The position numbers and the translations under genes were made by a program. Positions 48,253 through 56,490 of a stretch of DNA of 64,000 bases are shown here, one piece after another. The DNA comes from Litorimonas sp965205225. GTDB lineage: Bacteria > Pseudomonadota > Alphaproteobacteria > Caulobacterales > Maricaulaceae. How positions within the stretch are numbered: position 1 is the stretch's first letter; each line of letters opens with the position of its first letter. The stretch is from the NCBI GenBank assembly GCA_965205225.1, contig CBDBFZ010000003.1, positions 1,984,001 through 2,048,000 on the forward strand, written 5' to 3'. A model generated the notes under the pieces. The model saw only the letters and a list, made by a program, of their open reading frames with translations, did no database searches and had not been told where the DNA came from.

Positions 48253-50374
48253 GGAAGAGGAAGCGGAAACCCGGACCCCGATCGACACTGACGGGGACGG
48301 CAATATCGACCGGATTGAGTTTGACCTCGACCAAGACGGCAATATCAACCGGATCGCGCATCTGGATGAGGCCGGTCGCTGGGTGCAGGTGGATAGGGAT
48401 ATGGACGATGACGGCACCATCGACCGGATCACTCACTACGCGTTTGACAGCGGCGGCACCCGGCGCGTGACCCGGAGGGACGCCGACCTGGACGATGACG
48501 GCACTATCGACCGGGTCGAGACCTACACCTATTTTTCGGACGGCCGTTTGGTCCAGACCAGATTCGACGATAACAATGATGGCATGGTCGACCGGCGCGA
48601 GACCTACGTCTACAGGGTCGAAAACGGCGAACAGATTCTGACCCAAACCAGATTCGACGATGACAATGACGGCTCAACCGACCGGACCGAGATCTACACG
48701 TATGATGACGGCGGCAACCGGACCCGGATCAACTTCGACGACGACAATGACGGCACGATCGACCGGATCGAGTTCTACACGTATAATCCGGACGGCAGGG
48801 TGAGCCAGACCAGATTCGACGACAACAATGACGACACCATCGACCGGATCGAGTTCTACGCATATAATCCGGACGGCAGGGTGAGCCAGACCGACTTTGA
48901 CGATGACGCTGACGGCACGATCGACCGGATCGAGCGTGCTCTTTCCAGCCTGGACGGCAGTAAAGGCTTCATCCTGGCCGGCATTGACGCATATGACCAA
49001 TCCGGTTGGTCCGTCTCATCTGCCGGGGATGTCAATGGCGACGGCTATGATGATCTGATCATCGGCGCCATTTATGCCGATCCGAATAGGGACAGTCAAG
49101 CTGGCGAGACCTATATCGTCTATGGCGGGGCGAACGCGCCAGGCACGGACAGTGTGCTGGATCTGTCCGATCTGGATGGCACGAACGGCTTCATCCTCAA
49201 CGGGATTGACCCGAGTGACGAGACCGGCTATTCTGTCTCATCGGCGGGGGATGTCAATGGCGATGGCTATGACGATCTGATCATCGGGGCTAGGTACGCC
49301 GACCCGAATGGGGACGGTAATGTCGGCGAGACCTATATCGTCTATGGCGGGGCGAGCGCGCCGGGCACAGGAGGCAGATTCAATCTCTCCACGCTGAACG
49401 GCACGAATGGCTTTATCCTGACCGGCATTGATGCGCTTGACCAGTCCGGTTGGTCCGTGTCGGCGGCAGGGGATGTCAATGGCGACGGCTATGATGATCT
49501 GATCATCGGGGCCAGGGATGCCGACCCGAATGGGAACAGTGAGGCCGGCGAGACCTATATCGTTTATGGCGGGGCGAGCGCGCCGGACACGGGCGACGTG
49601 CTGGATCTCTCCACGCTGAACGGCACCAACGGCTTTACCCTGACCGGGATCGACGCGGGTGACCGTTCCGGTTTCTCCGTGTCGTCGGCGGGGGATGTCA
49701 ATGGCGACGGCTATGATGATCTGATCATCGGGGCCAGAGGGGCCGCCCCGCGTGGGGACAGTTTGGCCGGCGAGACCTATGTCGTCTATGGCGGGGCGAG
49801 CGCGCCGGGCACGGACGGCGTGCTGGATCTCGGGGCGCTGAACGGCACGAACGGCTTTACCCTGACCGGGATTGACGGACGTGACTATTCCGGTTGGTCC
49901 GTGTCGGCGGCAGGGGATGTCAATGGCGACGGTTATGATGATCTGATCATCGGGGCCAGGGATGCCGACCCGAATGGGAACGGTGCGGCCGGCGAGACCT
50001 ATATCGTCTATGGCGGGGCAAGCACGCCGGGCACAAATGGCGTGCTGGATCTCTCCGATCTGGATGGCACGAACGGCTTCATCCTGACCGAGATCAAGAC
50101 CAAGGCAGAGATCAGGATAGAGCCGGGGACCGTGCCTGCCGGACAGACCGAGGTGAGTTCGGGGTCGATCTGTCACGTGGCAACGAAACGGCTCAGCCTT
50201 GCCACCCACCAGGTCGGCAAGCCCCTCTCCAATGAAGGCGTCCCAACCAATGTTACGCTATGCTTCTCCCCCAATCAGGCCCTGGCGCATATCGGCATCA
50301 GCCTAGCGCAGCTCTCCGCATTTGGCGAGAAAGACCTGCATTTTGTAAACTTTGCCCACACAGCGCCTGTTTGA
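48209..50374 (+). CDS. calcium-binding FG-GAP propeller protein A (truncated)
   Basis: 721 residues. Residues 1-245 are a run of DxDxDGxxDR-type repeats (thrombospondin-3/EF-like calcium loops) with YTY spacers. From 245 to about 625 come five full repeats of about 65-70 residues, each with SSAGDVNGDGYDDLIIGA then GETYIVYGGA, the FG-GAP/integrin-alpha blade, and a sixth that breaks off after DGTNGFILTEI. The last 95 residues are unrelated and have no RTX or NNDLW region. Compared with protein B it lacks two blades, the cadherin repeats and the whole C-terminus, so it is probably a recombination-truncated copy. No signal peptide. Start codon is uncertain. Confidence 0.72.
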   Translation: MPAMFKTIPTLSQEEEEEAETRTPIDTDGDGNIDRIEFDLDQDGNINRIAHLDEAGRWVQVDRDMDDDGTIDRITHYAFDSGGTRRVTRRDADLDDDGTIDRVETYTYFSDGRLVQTRFDDNNDGMVDRRETYVYRVENGEQILTQTRFDDDNDGSTDRTEIYTYDDGGNRTRINFDDDNDGTIDRIEFYTYNPDGRVSQTRFDDNNDDTIDRIEFYAYNPDGRVSQTDFDDDADGTIDRIERALSSLDGSKGFILAGIDAYDQSGWSVSSAGDVNGDGYDDLIIGAIYADPNRDSQAGETYIVYGGANAPGTDSVLDLSDLDGTNGFILNGIDPSDETGYSVSSAGDVNGDGYDDLIIGARYADPNGDGNVGETYIVYGGASAPGTGGRFNLSTLNGTNGFILTGIDALDQSGWSVSAAGDVNGDGYDDLIIGARDADPNGNSEAGETYIVYGGASAPDTGDVLDLSTLNGTNGFTLTGIDAGDRSGFSVSSAGDVNGDGYDDLIIGARGAAPRGDSLAGETYVVYGGASAPGTDGVLDLGALNGTNGFTLTGIDGRDYSGWSVSAAGDVNGDGYDDLIIGARDADPNGNGAAGETYIVYGGASTPGTNGVLDLSDLDGTNGFILTEIKTKAEIRIEPGTVPAGQTEVSSGSICHVATKRLSLATHQVGKPLSNEGVPTNVTLCFSPNQALAHIGISLAQLSAFGEKDLHFVNFAHTAPV

Positions 50375-50655
50375 CTCTTTGTCCAGCCGCTGGGTCAGTA
50401 GTTGACCATCAACCCAATGCTCCCTGCCCTTGCCACGCTAATGCTGGCCTTTGCTCCCGTCGCAAGAGCCGAGGATGCCCCGCAACCGATTGGCGATGAA
50501 TTCTGTCTTTCCATTGATGGTGTCAGTGAAACGCTTGATCAACAGCCAAACTACGTAAATTGACAGCCAAACTATTTAACACTATCGTCAAATAATGCCC
50601 TATTGAGAAATGTAGGACTATGCCAGTCATGTTTAAAACCATATCAACCCTGTCA
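50335..50655 (+). repeat. duplicated leader segment, copy B
   Basis: Second copy of the leader described at 47941. It overlaps the 3' end of propeller gene A, whose last codons (DLHFVNFAHTAPV) are read from it. Relative to copy A it contains an extra 20-base or so patch (a second ACAGCCAAACTA) ahead of the GTCAAATAAT element. Confidence 0.78.
50417..50563 (+). CDS. small exported protein (B), 48 residues
   Basis: Near copy of the ORF at 48022: MLPALATLMLAFAPVARAED, then PQPIGDEFCLSIDGVSETL. It ends in a different tail (QPNYVN) because the 3' end has diverged. Signal peptide cut after ARA. It lies 56 bases before the large propeller gene. Same uncertainty as copy A. Confidence 0.45.
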   Translation: MLPALATLMLAFAPVARAEDAPQPIGDEFCLSIDGVSETLDQQPNYVN

Positions 50656-53600
50656 CAGGAAACCCGGACCCCGATCGACACTGACGGGGACGGCACCCCC
50701 GACCGGTTCGAGGTCGACACTGACGGGGACGGCAATATCGACCGGATTGAGTTCGACCGCGACAATAACGGCACTATCGAGCAGATCGCGCATCTGGATG
50801 CGGAGGGTCGCTGGGTGCGGGTGGATGGGGATACGGACGAAGACGGCAATATCGACCGGATCACTCACTATGCGTTTGATAGCGGCGGCAACCGGAGCGT
50901 GACCCGGAGGGACGCCGACCTGGACGATGACGGGAATATCGACCGGACGGTCCACCTGGATGCGGACGGTCGCTGGGAGCGGGTGGAACTGGATGCGGAC
51001 GATGACGGGAATATCGACCGGACGGTCCACCTGGATGCGGACGGTCGCTGGGAGCGGGTGGAACTGGATGCGGACGATGACGGCACGATCGACCGGATCA
51101 CTCACTACGCGTTTGATGAAGACGGCAACCGGCGCGTGACCCGGAGGGACGCCGACCTGGACGATGACGGCATTACCGACCGGATCGCCCACCTAGATGC
51201 GGAGGGTCGCTGGGAACGGGTGGAACGGGATTTGGACGATGACGGCAATATCGACCGGAGGGTCCACCTGAATGCGGACGGTCGCTGGGAGCGGGTGGAA
51301 CGGGATGTGGACGATGACGGCACTATCGACCAGAGCGAGACCTACACGTTTGATGATGACGGCAACCGAACCCGGATTGAGTACGACTTCGACGATGACG
51401 GCACCACCGACCGGACGGTCCACCTGAATGCGGACGGTCGCTGGGAGCGGGTGGAATGGGATGACAACGATGACGGCACGATCGACCGGACGGTTCACCG
51501 GAATACGGACGGAAGCAACACCCTGAATCGGATCGATTTCGACGACGATGGTGACGGCACAACCGACCGGAGCGAGTTCTACACTCAAAATGCGGACGGT
51601 AACCGGGACCGGACCAATTTCGACGATGACGCGGACGGGAACATCGACCGGGTCAACGTCACGGAGAACCGGATTACGGCCTATAGAGCCCCGGATGCGG
51701 ATGGCGACACTCTAGCCTATAGCCTGTCCGGGACGGATGCGGCCTTGTTCACGATCGACGCCAATACAGGCGAGGTCAGTTTTATAGAGGCACCCGACTT
51801 TGAGGCGCCGGGCGATGATGGTGGGGATAATGTCTATGACATTATCGCCACGGTCTCCGACGGCACAACTGACACAGAGCAGGCGGTTACCATCAGGGTG
51901 ACGAATGAAAATGACAACGCCCCGATCTTCACCTCGCCGACCACGGCCAACACGGCGGAGAACCAGTTTGCGGCCTATGAGGCGGCGGCGACGGATGCGG
52001 ATGGCGACACTCTGGTCTATAGCCTGTCCGGGACGGATGCGGCCCTGTTCACGATCAATGCGGATACGGGCGCGGTCCGCTTTAGGGCAGCGCCCGACTT
52101 TGAGGCGCCGGGCGATGATGGCGGGGATAATGTCTATGACATCGTGGTAACGGCGTCCGACGGCACAATTGACACAGAGCAGGCGGTCGCCATCACAGTA
52201 ACGGATGGATATGATTCGGATCTGTCGGCGCTGGACGGCAGTAATGGCTTCATCCTGACCGGGATCGACGAGCGTGATTTTTCCGGCAGGTCCGTCTCCT
52301 CGGCGGGGGATGTCAATGGCGATGGCTATGATGATCTGATCATCGGGGCTTACTTGGCCGATCCGACTGGGGTCGGTAATGCCGGCGAGACCTATATCGT
52401 CTATGGCGGCGCCAACGCGCCGGGTACAGGGGGCAGATTCAATCTGTCCGATCTGGACGGCAGCAACGGCTTTACCCTGACCGGAATCGACTCAGGTGAC
52501 TTTTCCGGTGTTTCCGTGTCGTCGGCGGGGGATGTCAATGGCGATGGTTATGATGATCTGATCATCGGGGCCCGGAGGGCCGACCCGAATGGGGACGGTG
52601 ACGCCGGCGAGACCTATATTGTCTATGGCGGCGCGAACGCGCCGGGCACGGACGGCGTGCTGGATCTCGGGGCGCTGGACGGCACCAACGGCTTCATCCT
52701 GACCGGGATCGACAGGTTTGACTATTCCGGCTGGTCCGTATCGTCGGCGGGGGATGTCAATGGCGATGGCTATGATGATCTGGTCATCGGGGCCTTTGGG
52801 GCCGCCCCCCCGATTGGGTTCGATTCGGGCGAGACCTATCTCGTCTATGGCGGGGCAAGCGCGCCGGGCACAGATGGCGTGCTGGATCTCGGGGCGCTGG
52901 ACGGCACCAACGGCTTCATCCTGACCGGGATTGACAGGTTTGACTTTTCCGGTCGTTCCGTCTCCTCGGCGGGGGATGTCAATGGCGACGGCTATGATGA
53001 TCTGATCATTGGGGCCTGGGGGGCCGACCCGAATGGGGACGATAGAGCTGGCGAGACCTATATCATCTATGGCGGCGCGAACGCGCCGGGCACAAGGGGC
53101 AGGTTCAATCTCTCCATGCTGGACGGGACCAACGGCTTCATCCTGACCGGGATCGACGAGTATGACGGTTCCGGCAGGTCCGTGTCGTCGGCGGGGGATG
53201 TCAATGGCGATGGTTATGATGATCTGATCATCGGGGCCCGTTATGCCGACCCGAATGGGGAGAGTTCCGGCGAGAGCTATGTGATCTATGGCGGCGCGAA
53301 TGCGCCGGGCATAGGGGGCGTGCTGGATCTGTCGGCGCTGGACGGGACGAACGGCTTCATCCTCAACGGCATCGACGCGGGGGATAATTCCGGTTGGTCC
53401 GTCTCCTCGGCGGGGGATGTCAATGGCGACGGTTATGATGATCTGATCATCGCGGCCAGATCCGCCGACCCGAATGGGGATAATTCCGGCGAGACCTATA
53501 TCGTCTATGGCGGGGCCAGCGCGCCGGGCACAGGGGGTGTGCTGGATCTGTCCATGCTGAATGGGACCAACGGCTTCATCCTGACCGGGATCGACATGGG

Positions 53601-54744
53601 TGACTATTCCGGCTGGTCCGTCTCGTCTGCGGGGGATGTCAATGGCGATGGCTATGATGATCTGATCATCGGCGCCCCTTTTGCCGCCCCGAATGGGGAT
53701 AATTCCGGCGAGACCTATATCGTCTATGGCGGGGCGACGGGAACGGAAAGCCTGACGCCGGTCACAGCGCAGGGCATAGCGGCGGCGGATAATTTCACCG
53801 GCAATGCTGGCGATGACAGTTTTACAGACATCGCTACGGATGATGTGGTGCGCGGCGGGGCTGGCGATGACACTATCCGCGTCACCGCGCTTGACTTTGC
53901 GGCGATTGATGGCGGCACGGGCCAGGACACATTGGTGCTGGACGGAGCCGGCCTGGCGCTCGACCTGACGGGCACGGGTCATGCCGGCGTGGATAGTGTC
54001 GAAGTGTTTGACCTGTCCGGCACGGGCGCCAACAGCCTGGTGCTGGATGCGCTCGCCGTGTTTGACGTCACCGAAGAGCGCGAGGGCGGGGCGGCAAGCC
54101 TCGACGTGCTGGGTGATGCGGATGACAGGGTTGATTTGAGCGGCAGTTCATTCGCCCTGACCGGGACGGCGACGGAGGACGGCGTCACCTATAATGTCTA
54201 TAGGGACGGCAATGCGCAGCTGCGCGTAGAGGACGGGGTGATGGTCACTCTTGCTGCTGCGGGGGCGCAAAGCGCCCGGTCCAAGACTGATACCGGGATT
54301 GATCCCGTGGCTGACCCCAGAACTGACCTCGGGACCGATCCCGGGACCGGAACGATCAGGCTGGACGGGGCGCTCATGAACCCCGACCCACTCATGAATA
54401 ATGATCTGTGGAATAATGATCTGTGGAATAATGATCTGTGGAATAATGATCCCTGGAATAATAATCTATGGGGTAATGATCTATGGGGTAATGATCTATG
54501 GGACGACTTATGGGCGGACGGGGTCAGGAGCCTGGATCAGCCGGTTCATATAGACGAGGATGCTATCCTCATTCCGCTTTCAGACCCGCTTTCTTTCGGT
54601 CCACTCTCATCAGGCCCGCTTCCGGGCCCGTGGGGGGATCTGATGTGTTGGCCCGGGCTCGAAAGCCATCCGGCGATGCAGAATGATCTCGCCATGATCC
54701 TGCCGGAGATGGAGATTGTCACCGCAGATATGGAGGGCTTCTAA
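50620..54744 (+). CDS. giant calcium-binding propeller/cadherin protein B, likely exported
   Basis: 1374 residues in clear modules. 1-345: about a dozen DxDxDGxxDR repeats with HLDADGRWERVE spacers. 345-530: two cadherin-like repeats (ALFTIDANTGEVSF, ALFTINADTGAVRF). 533-1042: exactly seven FG-GAP blades (DVNGDGYDDLIIGA; GETYIVYGG), enough to close a seven-bladed propeller. 1050-1090: an RTX-like NFTGNAGDDSF and RGGAGDDTI patch. About 1260-1294: seven NNDLW-type pentapeptides. An acidic end finishes in TADMEGF. No signal peptide, calcium motifs and an RTX patch fit a type I secretion substrate, possibly for the exporter at 2.6-5.8 kb (inference). Probably a surface adhesin or matrix protein. 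Confidence 0.82.
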   Translation: MPVMFKTISTLSQETRTPIDTDGDGTPDRFEVDTDGDGNIDRIEFDRDNNGTIEQIAHLDAEGRWVRVDGDTDEDGNIDRITHYAFDSGGNRSVTRRDADLDDDGNIDRTVHLDADGRWERVELDADDDGNIDRTVHLDADGRWERVELDADDDGTIDRITHYAFDEDGNRRVTRRDADLDDDGITDRIAHLDAEGRWERVERDLDDDGNIDRRVHLNADGRWERVERDVDDDGTIDQSETYTFDDDGNRTRIEYDFDDDGTTDRTVHLNADGRWERVEWDDNDDGTIDRTVHRNTDGSNTLNRIDFDDDGDGTTDRSEFYTQNADGNRDRTNFDDDADGNIDRVNVTENRITAYRAPDADGDTLAYSLSGTDAALFTIDANTGEVSFIEAPDFEAPGDDGGDNVYDIIATVSDGTTDTEQAVTIRVTNENDNAPIFTSPTTANTAENQFAAYEAAATDADGDTLVYSLSGTDAALFTINADTGAVRFRAAPDFEAPGDDGGDNVYDIVVTASDGTIDTEQAVAITVTDGYDSDLSALDGSNGFILTGIDERDFSGRSVSSAGDVNGDGYDDLIIGAYLADPTGVGNAGETYIVYGGANAPGTGGRFNLSDLDGSNGFTLTGIDSGDFSGVSVSSAGDVNGDGYDDLIIGARRADPNGDGDAGETYIVYGGANAPGTDGVLDLGALDGTNGFILTGIDRFDYSGWSVSSAGDVNGDGYDDLVIGAFGAAPPIGFDSGETYLVYGGASAPGTDGVLDLGALDGTNGFILTGIDRFDFSGRSVSSAGDVNGDGYDDLIIGAWGADPNGDDRAGETYIIYGGANAPGTRGRFNLSMLDGTNGFILTGIDEYDGSGRSVSSAGDVNGDGYDDLIIGARYADPNGESSGESYVIYGGANAPGIGGVLDLSALDGTNGFILNGIDAGDNSGWSVSSAGDVNGDGYDDLIIAARSADPNGDNSGETYIVYGGASAPGTGGVLDLSMLNGTNGFILTGIDMGDYSGWSVSSAGDVNGDGYDDLIIGAPFAAPNGDNSGETYIVYGGATGTESLTPVTAQGIAAADNFTGNAGDDSFTDIATDDVVRGGAGDDTIRVTALDFAAIDGGTGQDTLVLDGAGLALDLTGTGHAGVDSVEVFDLSGTGANSLVLDALAVFDVTEEREGGAASLDVLGDADDRVDLSGSSFALTGTATEDGVTYNVYRDGNAQLRVEDGVMVTLAAAGAQSARSKTDTGIDPVADPRTDLGTDPGTGTIRLDGALMNPDPLMNNDLWNNDLWNNDLWNNDPWNNNLWGNDLWGNDLWDDLWADGVRSLDQPVHIDEDAILIPLSDPLSFGPLSSGPLPGPWGDLMCWPGLESHPAMQNDLAMILPEMEIVTADMEGF
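50923..51072 (+). repeat. perfect 75-base tandem duplication in protein B
   Basis: Positions 50923-50997 and 50998-51072 are identical (25 codons, HLDADGRWERVELDADDDG unit). A third, diverging unit follows. Perfect identity points to recent slippage or unequal recombination, so repeat number may vary between strains. Confidence 0.88.
54397..54501 (+). repeat. seven 15-base repeats coding NNDLW
   Basis: AATAATGATCTGTGG and variants occur seven times without gaps, encoding NNDLW x3, NNDPW, NNNLW and GNDLW x2. The first three units are identical at the DNA level. The block lies near the C-terminus of protein B between a proline-rich stretch and the acidic tail. Confidence 0.9.
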
Positions 54745-54847
54745 CCAGCGGGTCGAACCCGGGACAAGGTCATGTGATGGCACCGTCAAACAATCTCTAG
54801 TCAAACAATCCGTGCGTCCTTATAGCTATGCTCATGGAGTTCTGGTT

Positions 54848-55768
54848 ATGCCCAAGATACATGTCTCTCGATCAAAGGTCATCGATGCCTCTATCCACAC
54901 GGTTTTCAAGACTGTTGCCAATTTGGAGGAATGGGAAGCGTGGTCGCCCTGGCTGATCATGGAGCCGGACGCAGAGGTCACTGTGGCGGAGGACGGGCAA
55001 TCCTATCACTCGCAGGGGACCCGGGTCGGCGAAGGACAAATGACACTTGTGGATACGACCGAGGACGCCGCAGCCCGCTATGATCTCACTTTCCTGAAAC
55101 CGTTCAAGTCCACCGCCAAGGTCGGTATGGACCTGTGCGCGGTCGAGGGCGGGACCGAAGTCACCTGGACGATGGACAGCCAACTACCCTTCTTCATGTT
55201 CTTCATGAAACGGATGATGGAGGCCTTTATCGGCATGGATTACGAGCGGGGTCTCAACCTGCTGAAAGACTATGTCGAAGATGGAGAGGTTCATTCACAG
55301 CTGAACTTCCTCGACCCTCGCGATTATGCAGGCTGTGATTATGTCGGTATCCGGCGCACTTGCACTCTCAATGACATGCCGAGCCTGGTGCAGCAGGATT
55401 TCGAAAGGCTCGCCCCTTGGGCCGCGCAGACCTGTCTTAATCCAGCAGAGATGTTTTGCATCTATCACAAATGCGACCCGGCAAAGGGGCATTGCAACTA
55501 CACAGCAGCTGTGCCTTTCGAGGACAAGCCGGACAATATTCCCACCGACTTCATAATTGGATCACAGCCTCCCACTCGGCTTTATACATTGGAACATGTT
55601 GGACCTTACGAGCATCTGGGTAATGCTTGGTCGACGCTGCATTCCATGATCCGTGCAAAGGAAATCAAGGTGATCAAAGGCTATCACCCATTCGAAACCT
55701 ACGGCAACTCCCCTCAGGACACCGAGCCGAATAAGCTGATCACGCACATCAATTTCGCGATTAAATAA
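54848..55768 (+). CDS. SRPBCC domain plus GyrI-like effector domain protein
   Basis: About 306 residues. The first half (ASIHTVFKTVANLEEWEAWSP, YHSQGTRVGEG, GTEVTWTMDSQLPFFMFFMK) is a polyketide-cyclase/START-type ligand-binding fold. The second half (GIRRTCTLNDMPSLVQQDFERL, EHVGPYEHLGNAWSTL, KGYHPFETYGNSPQD) is a GyrI-like effector-binding domain such as follows AraC-type regulators. There is no DNA-binding domain, so it may be a small-molecule binding or hydrolysing protein. ATG at 54848 gives a proper start of the first strand. The gene lies between the propeller locus and the Lrp/bkd region. Confidence 0.82.
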   Translation: MPKIHVSRSKVIDASIHTVFKTVANLEEWEAWSPWLIMEPDAEVTVAEDGQSYHSQGTRVGEGQMTLVDTTEDAAARYDLTFLKPFKSTAKVGMDLCAVEGGTEVTWTMDSQLPFFMFFMKRMMEAFIGMDYERGLNLLKDYVEDGEVHSQLNFLDPRDYAGCDYVGIRRTCTLNDMPSLVQQDFERLAPWAAQTCLNPAEMFCIYHKCDPAKGHCNYTAAVPFEDKPDNIPTDFIIGSQPPTRLYTLEHVGPYEHLGNAWSTLHSMIRAKEIKVIKGYHPFETYGNSPQDTEPNKLITHINFAIK

Positions 55769-55801
55769 TGGACGATCATTTCGGATCAAAGCTGAGCTAT
55801 C

Positions 55802-56302
55802 TCAATATCGCGGCACAGCAGAGCTAATCAAATTTAGCGGTAGGACCGTTGTATCCTTCGCCTGCCGCAGGACGATCCGGCTTTGGACGTCGCTGATCAG
55901 ATCAATGCTGAGCAGGGTTTCGCGCAGGAACGTCTCATACGCATGCATATCCGTTGTGACGATGCGGAGCATGAAATCGACGGCGCCGGTGACGACAGCA
56001 CATTGGACGACTTCGGGCATACGGCTGACTTCGCGCTCGAACTTTTCCATATTGGTGCGGTTGGGCAGGTCGAGTTTGATGGCGACAAAGACCTCGAAAT
56101 CAAGACCGAGCAACTCCCGGTCGAGCAGGGTCACGCGCTGATCAATAATGCCGAGTTCTTCCATCCGCTTGATCCGGCGCCAGCAAGGCGAACTGCTCAG
56201 CCCGACTTGTTCGCTGATTTCTGCGACGGATAGTCCCGCATTTCCTTGCAGGAGGTGCAGAATCTTGGCATCAATATTGTCGATCTGACCGGTTGTTTTC
56301 AT
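55802..56302 (-). CDS. Lrp/AsnC family regulator, likely of bkd
   Basis: A 166-residue protein: helix-turn-helix (DNIDAKILHLLQGNAGLSVA, SSSPCWRRIKRMEELGII) then the RAM/AsnC ligand-binding domain (VFVAIKLDLPN, VQCAVVTGAVDFMLRIVTTD). The ATG at 56302 follows AGAGGACA and is preferred to a GTG seven codons earlier. It is divergent from the bkd operon, 188 bases away, the same arrangement as BkdR in Pseudomonas, where the Lrp-type regulator activates bkd in response to branched-chain amino acids. The function here is inferred from that arrangement. Confidence 0.92.
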   Translation of the reverse strand: MKTTGQIDNIDAKILHLLQGNAGLSVAEISEQVGLSSSPCWRRIKRMEELGIIDQRVTLLDRELLGLDFEVFVAIKLDLPNRTNMEKFEREVSRMPEVVQCAVVTGAVDFMLRIVTTDMHAYETFLRETLLSIDLISDVQSRIVLRQAKDTTVLPLNLISSAVPRY

Positions 56303-56490
56303 GATCTGTCCTCTCGGCACCACACGGGCCAGCAGGCCGTGCGAAGAAGTTTTCGGACTTCATACGGCATCCCGGCATAATTTGCTAATGATTCTGCAAT
56401 TGCCGAGGTGCGAACAACGTATTTGTAACTTAGGTGGGCAGCAATTGGGCGTACAGTGCACCGAGCGGCTTTTAAGGCATATCCGAGTTC

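Noticed and set aside
49238..50209. A 323-codon open frame on the minus strand across propeller gene A
   Set aside because: It is antisense to the repeated FG-GAP blades; the repeat unit happens to lack stops in that frame. No start signal, and composition is repetitive and unlike real proteins.
48900..53740. Regular repeats about 190-225 bases apart that could suggest a CRISPR-like or satellite array
   Set aside because: Unit length, in-frame coding and conserved FG-GAP motifs explain them. There are no short identical repeats with unique spacers.
52492..53982. A 496-codon minus-strand frame across propeller gene B
   Set aside because: Same reason: the complement of the blade repeats. The plus-strand frame carries recognisable motifs and periodic conservation.
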